Program-made: the position numbers and the translations under genes
The notes under the pieces: model-generated
The model's input: the letters and a program-made list of their open reading frames with translations, nothing else
Databases searched by the model: none
Told to the model about the DNA's origin: nothing
Shown here: in pieces, positions 19,185 to 28,562 of the stretch
Numbering within the stretch: the stretch's first letter is position 1
How the letters are laid out: every line of letters starts with the position of its first letter
Assembly (NCBI GenBank): GCA_016987375.1
Contig: PJRA01000524.1
Location: 921,851 to 955,537, forward strand
DNA from: Brachionus koreanus
Lineage: Eukaryota; Rotifera; Eurotatoria; Ploima; Brachionidae
DNA length: 33,687 bases
Direction of reading: 5' to 3'

Positions 19185-20359
19185 GCCGGATTAAATACTC
19201 AACTATTTTTGTATATTTTCTAAATTTTTTTCCGAATTTTACTGGTTTTTTTGTTCGTTTTCTTTATTTTTTTTTTGGTCTTCCTCTTTTGTGGGGACTT
19301 TTTTTTGAGGTTTGTATTTTGTACATATATTAAAGTCAACAAAAAAAAGATAATCCGTTGATAATCCAGGGCTATGAGAAACAATGGCACGAGAGAGCTA
19401 GAGTACGGAACTTGAATTTTATTTATTTATTTTATAGGGTTAATTTAGAAGCCATGACGACACAAAAACAGTTGTAAAAAATAAGCATAGAAAATTTATA
19501 AAAAAAAAAGATATAAAAAAAATCAAAAAAAAAAAAAATTGCACAAAAATCAGGGACTTTGTATAAATTGAATCTCAGGTGTATTTTGTTCGAGACAAGG
19601 TAAGGTAAGTTGAACTGAGGGTTAAGGTAGCTAAATTTAAAAAAAAAGCAAAAAAATTTTAAAACAAAAAAAGTTTACTCTAAATTATTTTACTTTTTAT
19701 ATTTAAACTATCAAAAACACGGTTCGTGTCGGTCAAAGTAAATGAGCAATGTGTGATGGTTAATGTTAAAAATGTCCGTATAGTTTAGATCCACACGAAC
19801 CCACTTTAAATCAATTATTTGTATTAGTATTAGTTTTTTTTTAATTATCACTCTAATTTCTTTTCTTTTCCTCTCAGAAAACACTTCGATCACCCTAAAA
19901 TCTGAACATAAAGTGTTTAAAAAAATATACAAAAAAATTCAATGATACAAAAAAAAAAGTTAACAAAAAAAATTAAAAAACATCAATTGATAAAATCAAT
20001 ATTAAGTCAAACAAAACAACTCAACTAATAAAAAAAAAACTTAAAATCAAACTAAAAACTTTAAAAAAAAAAATAAAATAAAATAAAATTTTAACATCTA
20101 AAAAAATGTTTTATTTAGACAATTTTGCAAATATTTAATATGATATTATTTTGAATACTAAAAATTAATATAGTTATTTTGTGTTTTGAATTGTTATCTT
20201 AATTAAACAGAATCCTAATTAACTTAAAGGATCTTTTGCAAATTAATTTCAATTTTTGATAGTTGTAAATTTTTGTTGAAGAAATTAAAAAGCTGAATTA
20301 ACACACTAACTAATACTTAAAACATTTTTGTATTATGATGCTCGATCATTTTGCAATTT
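19185..20359. other. TENT4 3' UTR and AT-rich spacer
   Basis: About 1.2 kb rich in A-runs. Several AATAAA-like hexamers (for example in the AAAATAAAATAAAATAAAAT run at about 20071-20090) could end the transcript. No second gene seen. Confidence 0.4.
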
Positions 20360-20761
20360 TACAAAACATATGTTAGACCACATCTAGAATACTGTACGCC
20401 TGCCTGGAATCCTTATTTAAAAAGGATATACTTAGACTAGAACAAGTACAAAGACGAGCAACGAAACTTGTTCCACAAATAAGAAGTTTGAATTATGAAT
20501 CAAGATTAGCAAATCATGAACTAGTTACTCTAAAAGAAAGGCGAGAGTGTGGAAATCTGAGGAGTACAGGGACGCAAAGCATCGCATTTGCTCGCAGCTA
20601 ATAAAATGTGAAGCAAGGAGAACCTTTCTTTCAAACCGAGTAGTGAACAAATGAAATGTACTGCCAACGTCAATAGTCACAGCATGTTCGATCAACCACT
20701 TCAAAAACACACTGGATAATGTTGGAACGTAGAATATTAACTATTATTATTATTATTATTA
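20360..20761 (+). mobile_element. CR1/L2-like LINE relic, 3' end
   Basis: Translation gives TYVRPHLEYCTPAWNPYLK, then after a 1-base shift ILRLEQVQRRATKLVPQIRS and YESRLANHELVTLKERRE, the classic CR1/Rex-type RT C-terminus, and finally RVVNK-stop-NVLPTSIV and INHFKNTLDN before a (TTA)n tail at about 20741-20761. The usual Trp after RVVNK is TGA, and there is a frameshift near 20420. Only the last part of ORF2 remains. The tail type and sequence differ from the other LINEs in the window, so this is a third family. Confidence 0.88.
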
Positions 20762-21334
20762 GATATTTTATAATATTTTCTATTAAAAATACTCAAAATC
20801 TAATTTTTTTTAAAAGTGGTCTAAAAATTTTGAATTTGTGATGCTTTTTTAGTGCAATTTCGACAGCATAAATTTGAATTAAAATGCGAAAATTGTCATC
20901 TTTTTCATAAAAACTTTCATGCAATTTAACAATTGTTTAAAAAAAACTTCTAATTAATAGTTTAGGAACAAACAAATGTACTAACTGTCAAAAATAATTT
21001 TTTAGCTTATTATTTAGATAAGGGCCAACAAATTATTAAAAATAAGTTTTATGTACCCACTTTATTCCAATTCAGATTTATTTTCATATTCTGAATAATC
21101 AATTCAAACTAGTTTTCAACTATTCACTTATTTAATTAGGAACAAGTTTCAGTTTTATTCACAAGACAATTATTAAAAAACTTGTTTGTAAAGAAAATTT
21201 TGCTTAATATTGAATTTTTATTTTCTAGACTTTCTTCTTAATATCAAATAATAATATAATTAAATAAAATCTTTTTTTTGGTAATCATTTTATTTTATTT
21301 GGTTTGCTTATCTCAGTTGTTTTGAATCCTAGGA
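20762..21334. other. AT-rich upstream region of the HP1 gene
   Basis: About 570 bp; no coding signal or repeat seen. Presumably carries the HP1 promoter. Confidence 0.4.
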
Positions 21335-21927
21335 ATGTCGAGTAGAAAATCGCTATCAACAAAAAAAGTAGAAACTGAGCACCATGTTGATATTGCGGGT
21401 CAAACACAATTAGAAGAAGAGCCTGAATACGAAGTAGAATCAGTTTTGGCAAAAAAAATAATAAACGATCACGTATACTATCAGATAAAATGGAAAGGAT
21501 AGTAGGTTCTTTTAATTAATTTAAGCAAAATTTAGCTTCTGATTTTCATAGCGATGAAATAACTTGGGAGCCTGTAGAGCATTGTAATTGTCATGATTTG
21601 ATTAAAAAATTTGAAAAGAAATTAAAAGAAGAGAAAAAAGCCAAAACAAAAATTTCCAAAACTAATGAATCTAGTAGCGACTCAGAAGATGAACTAAGTG
21701 AAAAAACGAAAACTTTATTTACTAAAGAATATATAAATAATTTGTTGACCAAAAATTTGAGACCGGAAAAAATACTCGGAATAACAGATGAGCCCGGTGA
21801 ATTGACGTTTTTAATAAAATGGAAAAATCAACCCGAGCCCGATCTGGTGCCATCGCGTGTGGCTAACAAGCATTTTTCAAAATATGTAATCAAATTCTAT
21901 GAGGAACGATTGGTTTTTAATAGATAA
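21335..21927 (+). CDS. HP1: Heterochromatin protein 1 (chromodomain plus chromoshadow domain)
   Basis: Two exons, 21335-21501 and 21552-21927, with a 50-bp GT..AG intron inside the chromodomain, give 180 aa. The chromodomain (about 31-75) reads EYEVESVL ... YYQIKWKGY-DEITWEPVEH; the methyl-lysine cage residues Y32, W53 and Y56 are present, Y56 being formed across the splice. An acidic, Ser-rich hinge follows (SSSDSEDE), then a chromoshadow domain (about 125-177: LRPEKILGITDE..GELTFLIKWK ... VIKFYEERL). HP1 binds H3K9me2/3 and dimerises through the chromoshadow domain to recruit partners in heterochromatin; this is family knowledge. The acceptor at 21550-21551 is the only one I found that keeps the frame, and it makes the loop after the cage Tyr two residues shorter than usual. 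The protein ends YEERLVFNR: the Trp usual after EERLT is Phe and there is no C-terminal extension. Confidence 0.92.
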
Positions 21928-22519
21928 ATATTAAATTTAAAAAAATATTCAAACAAATTTATGATTATGTCTATAAATCTGAATCAATTTAAATGTATGT
22001 CTGTCGATCATGGTTTTTAAATTCGAATTTTCTTGTTAAACTAACTAAATCACTTAAATTCAATTAGATAAAAAATTGAAGCAATTTTAAATTGAATATA
22101 AAAATGATTTGTGATTAATTTTTTTCTAATTTTTATAATTCATTAAAGAGTAAAATTTAAAAGTTCTAATTTTTATCTAAAGACATTACTAATAGAGATC
22201 TACATTCGAACAAATCATATGATATAATTTAAATTTTTGTTTTATTTAATTTGAATAATAGATTTAATTCAAATTTTAAAATAAAAATCTAGCATATCTA
22301 AATTTGATTTATCAAAAAAATTTTCACTAAATAGACAATAAAAAATAATTTATCGAAAAAAAATGTGATATATTTTTTTTTCTTTTTTGATAATTTTAAA
22401 AGGCTTAATTTAATTTTTTAGGAAAAAAATTCATTTCATTTCAAATTCGTCTTTATGTTTTATTCAAAAATAAAAATTAAAATTAAATTCTTTATTAAAA
22501 GTTATTTGTCGAATTAAAA
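21928..22519. other. Convergent 3' intergenic region
   Basis: About 590 bp between the ends of HP1 (plus) and the GH19-vWA gene (minus). AT-rich; holds both 3' UTRs. Nothing else seen. Confidence 0.4.
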
Positions 22520-24634
22520 TTAATCTAAAATTTTGATACAAAAAATAATGGCAATAATTAAAAATGACCATAGTTTACTGGCATTTAATTTAATTGACGA
22601 ATTTCTGATAATTTTACTATGCACAAATACCTTAAATTCATTCAATTCTTCATATCCTTTGACACTAAAATATAACAAATCTCTCTGTCCTGTTTCTGGT
22701 CGATTAATATCGTACAATTTTGTTTTAAGTATTTGATCACTTTTTTCCTCGACTACTGTTCTTTTAATTCTTTTATTTTTTTCAATAAAATTTGTATCTG
22801 GTTCAGTGTCGTCAATAGTCAAAAATTCTTCATCACTTTTCGGATTTTCCTCTTCGAATGAAAAAAACAAGCTGGCATCGCCGTCATAAATGGACAACTC
22901 AATGGTAAAGCTATCTAGCGATCCATTAGTATTGTTTAGTGCTTCATTTATTGAATATTTGTAGTATCTATAAGTATTTTTCTCAATTTTTGATGTTACA
23001 TTACTTTCTAATTGAACAGTAGCAGGCTGTTGACATGTTGTTCTTGATAGACCTGCAAGAATAATCTTAATTTTGTCGAAATCATCAACAAAATATTGAT
23101 CAGCGGGAGTTGAAGCTATACCGATCAACTCTACCCAATTTATTCCAGAGCCTACACCAACAGAAAGAACACTAAAGCCTCTGTCTTTGATTCGCTGCGA
23201 CTCAGCCAAAGTTTTAGCTTGATTTTGACTAGCTCCATCAGTGATAACAACAACAACTTTTGGAATACCCGAATTTACAGATCTCATTCCATTTTTTTCT
23301 TGTAGAATTACTTCATTTGTTCGCTTTAAAGCATCATATGTATACGTATTTCCACCATTGTACTTAATTTTGTTAACTTCATCAGATATAAACTCTTTTG
23401 TTTGAGTACTATTAAACGTGACCACATCATAGACGTTTGTGTTGTAGTTAATGATAGACACTCTAGTATCATTTTCGCCAATTTTAAGTTTGTCTAATAA
23501 AGCCAAAACAAATTCCTGCTCTTTTTTAAAATTTTCAGGCTTTATAGATCCAGAAGAGTCCATTAGAATCACAATATCAAAAGAACTGGTGCATTGTTCT
23601 ACACAACATTTAAGAACTGAAGAGCCTCGACACTTATTGTTTGATAAATAGCCATATGGACAGCCGCGCATTTCATAATCTCCTTCACATCCACAATAAG
23701 GCTTATTTTCACCAATCAAACAAATCGGAACTGAATAACCAACATTTGATCCTAGTTCACATTCTACTCCAAAGCCTCTTTTTATGCCACCATAGCCTGC
23801 TTCTCTAATTATTGACTCATAAAGTTCAGTTCTGTCTTTCAATTTCTGAAGATTGTTTGTAAGTGAATAGGTCAATAGAGTAAAATTATGATAAGTTCCA
23901 TCTGCCAGTATTCCTAGATCGTCTTTTCTTGCCTCAGAATTTGTTGTAATTACATAGGCATTTTCGCGCCAAAACCATGATGCTACTTGAAAAGCTATTG
24001 ATGGAAAAGCTACTCTTTCAGGATTTTTAACCAAATCATAGCCGTAATCTTATATTTTAGAAAAATTAATATTTGATTCAATTTTTTTTAATACTTTTTT
24101 ACTTGACATATTTGCTAAAATGTAATTTTTTTTTCCTCTAAGCAATAATGCTCCACGTCCTTGATAAAAAGAACCATCTCCGGTCATATTATTTCCTAGA
24201 TCAGAATTAGAATCTGAGTCTATGATTCGTGACTCTAGATTTCTGAAGTAATTGCTCTCACCGATCAATTGAGATAAATATGCAGCTGATTTATAAATTT
24301 GTCCTTTAGCTCCTATCTGTTCAAGTGATTTGATAAAAAAGCCATATAAAGCTTCAGTTCTAATTGTTCTATTCACAAATTTAAAAAAAATATTTCTACT
24401 TATTATCTTGTCTTCAGTTACACTTATGGGGCTTTTATCTATTATACAACAGATTAAGCCTGAACTGCAGCTTCCCTCAAGAGCTGCGCCTTTGCAATTA
24501 TCAACTTGCATGCAGGTTCCATTCAATGGATTGCCGTATTTACTTATGCATTCAGAAGGTGTTAATGTTGAAAACTGTGAAAAAACACTGGTTAAGTGAA
24601 TTAATATTAATTGAATAGCTAAAATTTTATTCAT
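22520..24634 (-). CDS. Secreted or surface protein: GH19 (chitinase/lysozyme-like) domain fused to a von Willebrand A domain
   Basis: Two minus-strand exons, 24634-24103 and 24048-22520, give 686 aa. The 54-bp intron (GTAAAA..TATAAG) removes an in-frame TAA and restores MSNYGYDLVKNP, matching the GH19 pattern. Order: signal peptide (1-20); a six-cysteine module (C29, C41, C47, C56, C62, C63) resembling clip-type domains; a GH19-like domain (about 83-260) with AAYLSQLIGES (E126 at the catalytic Glu of the HET/HES motif), FYQGRGALLLRG and IAFQVASWFW; a second Cys-rich segment (274-330); a vWA domain (about 334-515) with MIDAS DSSGS at 341-345, a following Thr region (GGNTYTYDAL) and ITDG; an Asn-glycosylation-rich segment; and a hydrophobic C-terminus (about 670-686) compatible with a GPI signal. 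A second GH19 catalytic acid is not obvious, so it may bind rather than cleave chitin or peptidoglycan. Extracellular location is well supported; function is inferred. Confidence 0.85.
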
Positions 24635-24929
24635 TTTAGTTAAATTAAAAAAGAAAAAATTAAAAAAACCTATTATTTAAAGCCCAAAATTTATCTTTAA
24701 TTGTTTTGATCGTTAGTTAATTACTAATACTTATGTTTTATCTGTTAGCGCATAGTTACTTAAAAACAAAAACAATATACACAGTTTTTTGATTAAAAAT
24801 TCGATTTGATTTTAAAAAAAATTGTTAATAATTATACTAACTGAAATATTATACTAATCATGCTGAATGAAAGATGATTGAAAATTTAAATAATTGAAAA
24901 ATCATCATAACAGGAAACTATGAACAAGC
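24635..24929. other. AT-rich upstream region of the GH19-vWA gene
   Basis: About 295 bp; presumably promoter and 5' UTR. No element identified. Confidence 0.35.
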
Positions 24930-25117
24930 GAGAACGAATATTCAAATTTAAAAAATTCTATCTATAATTTTCTCATGTTCAATTTGCCTGTAAGATAAAC
25001 TAATTAATAATTAATTTGCTTTAATCTAATCAGCTTTTTTTTTTATCAAATTTAAAGCAAAGAAATTGTGGTATCAAGAAATGTAGACTCGATTTAGTTA
25101 TATTAAAATAAGTGACA
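24930..25117 (+). pseudogene. Decayed partial copy of the WASP gene (exon 1 part, exon 2 end, intron 2, exon 3 start)
   Basis: On the plus strand ATGTTCAATTTGCCTGTAAG (24975-24994) is identical to the exon 2/intron 2 junction of the WASP gene (complement of about 30002-30021). The similarity continues through intron 2 (AATCTAATCAGC) into exon 3 (AAATTGTGGTATCAAGAAAT; TTTAGTTATATTAAAATAAG), roughly 80% by eye. Upstream, GAATATTCAAATTTAAAAAA resembles WASP exon 1 (GAATATTCAAATTTAATAAA), with the rest of exon 1, intron 1 and most of exon 2 missing. The frame is broken (TAG within exon 3) and the intron is retained, so this is a DNA-level duplication and not a retrocopy. Orientation is opposite to the parent gene, which begins about 3.4 kb away. 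Confidence 0.8.
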
Positions 25118-25238
25118 TTAATATCCAGCAGAAGTAAGAATTATTTATTTGGTTAATTAAAAAAAAAAGCCTTGTATCATGATATATTTAAAGTATTCAA
25201 AATATTGATTTCTTTTTATGGCGAATCAAAGAAAAATG

Positions 25239-25428
25239 AAACGGTCGCATGCCGGACGGCCATTTGCCGACCAGTCTGTCGGACCCATTCATCCGTCCTT
25301 GCCGACCTAACCGGCCAAACCGTTAAAAAAAAATTATTTTAAAAACGGTTGAGACGGCTAAAACGGACGGATGGACAGTATGGTCGAACGAAGAGGTCGG
25401 CAAAATGCCGTGCGGTCTACGACCGTTT
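25239..25428. repeat. GC-rich long inverted repeat (foldback / MITE-like)
   Basis: Left arm 25239-25324 and right arm 25343-25428 are imperfect reverse complements over about 86 bp each with an A/T loop of about 18 bp. Both ends read AAACGGTCG inward; shared blocks include TTTGCCGACC, CATCCGTCC and AACCGTT, in order. The arms are roughly half G+C, far above the surroundings. No ORF is present. No target duplication is evident. Confidence 0.8.
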
Positions 25429-25611
25429 AGATTGCATTAGAACCGCTGTATGTATCCTATAACTTCCTATTTTCATAATATATATTTTTAATATTTTCCA
25501 ACTTTTTTAAACTATTTTTACTATATTTTACCTTTATTTTTTAATCTGAAGGAGCATTAGCTCGGTACAGAAAACAGATAAACAAATAACATCTTAAATC
25601 ACACTGTGATT

Positions 25612-26235
25612 TTTAACAGCCTAGAAAGATTTCGAAAAAGCGCAACTGGTCCAGATGATCTTTCTGCAAGACTTTTTAACTCGTCAAGTCTTGATATTGC
25701 CGATATAAATGTTGAAGTTGAAGCCGCTGTTATTCATGGGAACTTTCTAGGTACAACAATGTTTATACTAGTGATTTTTGACCTCAACAATAATCTACTA
25801 TCGAGAGCATTAATTGAAAAAATTTGCCGATAATATATTAGGCTATTTAACTGGTAGAGCCAAAAGTAATCTACCATGAGAAATTATTAATGAAGTAGAT
25901 AAGTGATGTACAGACAAAAAAATTAAATTAAACATAAAGAAAAGTAAAGTTGTCTTCACTAAATCCTAAATTGCTTGCCGATCCTTTTAACTCTTTTTGA
26001 CAGAAGTATAAAAAAGTCCACCGCTCTAACAATTTATTCGAGTTTAAAACAAAAAAAAGCAAGAACAAAGATCTACAATGACAGCATAATGCAAAAATTT
26101 ATAAGAACTATAAGAGATGACTTTGACAAACAAGAATTCTACATATTAAATAGGCCATTCACAGAGAATAGAATTCATAAACAAATAGAAGAATCGAAAA
26201 ACAAAAAAAATGCCCAATTTGCAGAACTAAAATAA
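25612..26235 (+). mobile_element. Degenerate LINE reverse transcriptase relic
   Basis: Translation pieces in order: FRKSATGPDDLSARLF (RT entry motif), then, with intervening RT deleted, IHGNFLGTTMFILVIFDLNN (worn motif B, G-x-P-Q-G replaced by IHGN), KFADNILGYLTGRAKSNLP (worn motif C, FADN instead of FADD) after a shift near 25826, KIKLNIKKSKVVFT, and a Lys-rich C-terminal frame at 25975-26235. Several stops and frameshifts interrupt it. Its sequence differs from the LINE at 2815. Ends could not be set precisely. Confidence 0.75.
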
Positions 26236-27070
26236 TAAAAAGCATGATGCTTAATTTTTTAAAAGCTATTCTATAAAATTTTATTGCTATTAAAAAAATA
26301 TATAAGTCTCAATTTACATAAAAATATATAGAAAGGAACTAAAAAAACACTCGGGCTTTCTAATGTTAAATTTTTGATTATCAGATAAAATTTTATCAAT
26401 AGATATTAATTGTTTTATCTCTATTAACCTTTATCATCAAATATAACATAATACATTAAATTCAAACTTTTACAATAAATAAAAAACCAATTATTTTTTG
26501 AATGTATTTGTTAAAATTTTATTAATATGATTGATAATACACGTACAACTATGACATGACAGGTAAAAGAATTTAGTAAAAGAAAATTGTTTAGATTTAA
26601 TGAAAAAAGAATTTTTCACCCGCGACTTAAAATTTTGATGGTTCAAGAATAATGCACCATCTTGAAATTAGAGTCCTAAATATTTTCATTAAAAAAGAAA
26701 TTTTTAAGTTTTGCCTTGTACTAGTACATGAAAAAGTTCACAAATCTGCTTTTTTAATGCAAATTAAAAATATTTAAATTCGACTAATTTCTTTTACGCA
26801 CATTACTAATTCTAATATATTTGAGTTGATAAACTCAACCTAACAAAGATTAAGTGTATACTTGTTGATAAAGATAAGATAATTTATTTAACTTTTTCTG
26901 GTTCTTTAATTATTCATTTTGTTTTATTAATTGATTTTTTATGCTTTTCATAGTATTCAAGAGATTCTTTTTTATATAACCATCAATAAATCTGTTTGTA
27001 AAACAACTTTGTTTTCAATCAATTATTTTTATAGTTCAAGAATTCACAATTTTTCATCAACAAGGTAGTC
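26236..27070. other. AT-rich intergenic region
   Basis: About 830 bp; no gene, repeat or RNA signal that I can support. Confidence 0.35.
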
Positions 27071-28260
27071 TGTTTACATTAATAGGGAGGATGTTCAGTT
27101 CTTGATTGAATCTTGTTTGTAATCTTACTTACTAAGATTTTTCCTGACAAGATTCTTAAAGAATCTTGAAAATCAAAAGATAAGTTAAGATAGTATCTAG
27201 ATCTGTCTTAAGTGTTCTTGTAAGATTTTTAATCAAGATCTTATTTTTAGTAATTTTCAAGAAATTGTAAAGATCTTTATAAAGGTTTTTTCTTTCAAGT
27301 ATTTTTTATGTAACCTGAAAGGATTCCTACCTTTACAATGAATCAGGATTCTTATAGTTTTCTTTAGGAGCCTAAGAGAATTCATCATAAGATTTCCTTA
27401 AGTTGAGGATTTTTAGGGAATTCAAAGGATTATCAAATACTTTTTCTTTTAATTGGAATTGATTAAGAAAATTTATGGATTTTTTCTAATGACTAAACAT
27501 TCAACATTGCAAGTAAAATTTTATAAAAAAAAAGTAAACATAAAAATATAATTTTAATTTTCTTAAAATAATCTAATTCTTTAATGTATAATTAGTCTTT
27601 AGGTACTCTTACTTTTAAATAGTTTATAAGATTATTTTTGATGATACCATAAAGAATTACAACTGTATAAAAAAAATTATCAATTTCTAAAAAATATTTA
27701 ATTTGTCCGAAACAAGAAATTGAATTTTGAATATTGAATATTTGAGTCTAAAACATAAATTTTTTAAATAAATTTTCAAATCCTGTAAAAATAAAAATTT
27801 TACTTATAAAAAATTGCGAATCAATTTTATTTTCTATATTTGTTTATTTTTTGTTTATTATATTATAATCTATATTATTTAGTTTAATAAATTTAAAAAA
27901 ATTTAATGACCAACTTTGCAACTTATAAGCTTGATAAAATCCCTTTAAATATCTTTTTTTTATCTTAATAGAATCTTTGAATCTTTATTGTAGAGATTTT
28001 TCAAAATAGCATACGATCCTAATAAATTATTGACTTTTCTTGCTTTGAAAATTCATTTTAAATTTAAAAAGATTTCTTAAGTTTATTCAAGAACTAAATA
28101 ATCCTATAGGACTCTTAAGGTGTCTGACTTAGGATCCTATACCAAGCTGGATTAGGATCCTATAGTTTGCTGGATCAGGATTTTGGTCCGATAAATGGTC
28201 AAATTCTTGAGTAAATTCCTGGCAAGTTCCTAATTAGGATCCTATTAAGAATGGGTACCT
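27071..28260. repeat. Region of interspersed short palindromic AAGATTCTT / AGGATCCT-type motifs
   Basis: The flanks (27071-27480 and about 27950-28260) are full of variants of AGATTCTT, AGGATTC and AGGATCCT. Examples: a near-palindrome CAAGATTCTTAAAGAATCTT at 27148-27167, TCCTATAGGA at about 28103-28112, and TAGGATCCTA three times (28130, 28153, 28235), the first two in a 23-bp tandem unit. The middle (27480-27950) is ordinary AT-rich DNA. No ORF or clear terminal repeats. Possibly a degraded non-autonomous element or satellite-like block. Confidence 0.4.
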
Positions 28261-28562
28261 GGGATTGCTTATAGTACTAGAAGTGTCAATTGAAAAGCTT
28301 TTTACAAAAAATGAAATAATTGTTAAAAATCATCAAATAATTTTATTTAGATCATAAAAAATATTTAAAAATTGAATAGTTTAATCTTATTGTCAAATAA
28401 TTAAATTATCGATTAAATACAAAAACTTTAAAATAAAAATTTTGTTATATAAAAAAAATTTGAACAATAATTTAACATATTTTTAAACAAAAATAACTGA
28501 TTTAAAATTAACTTTTTCCTCATTATTTTTTTCAAGATTTGAATCAAGAAAGCAAAAATTTT
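28261..28562. other. 3' flank of the WASP gene
   Basis: About 300 bp AT-rich; would contain its 3' UTR. Nothing else seen. Confidence 0.35.

Noticed and set aside
19415..19452. Resemblance to the LINE tail (CTAAATTAACCC.. AATAAATAAATA on the minus strand)
   Set aside because: Only the tail-end CTAAATTA and the microsatellite match; the upstream GGCTGAAA block is missing.
20525..20710. 61-codon minus-strand frame
   Set aside because: Antisense shadow of the CR1-like LINE ORF.
24049..24050. Frameshift or nonsense mutation splitting the GH19-vWA gene
   Set aside because: A phase-correct GT..AG intron of 54 bp removes the stop and restores GH19 similarity, so a broken gene is not needed.
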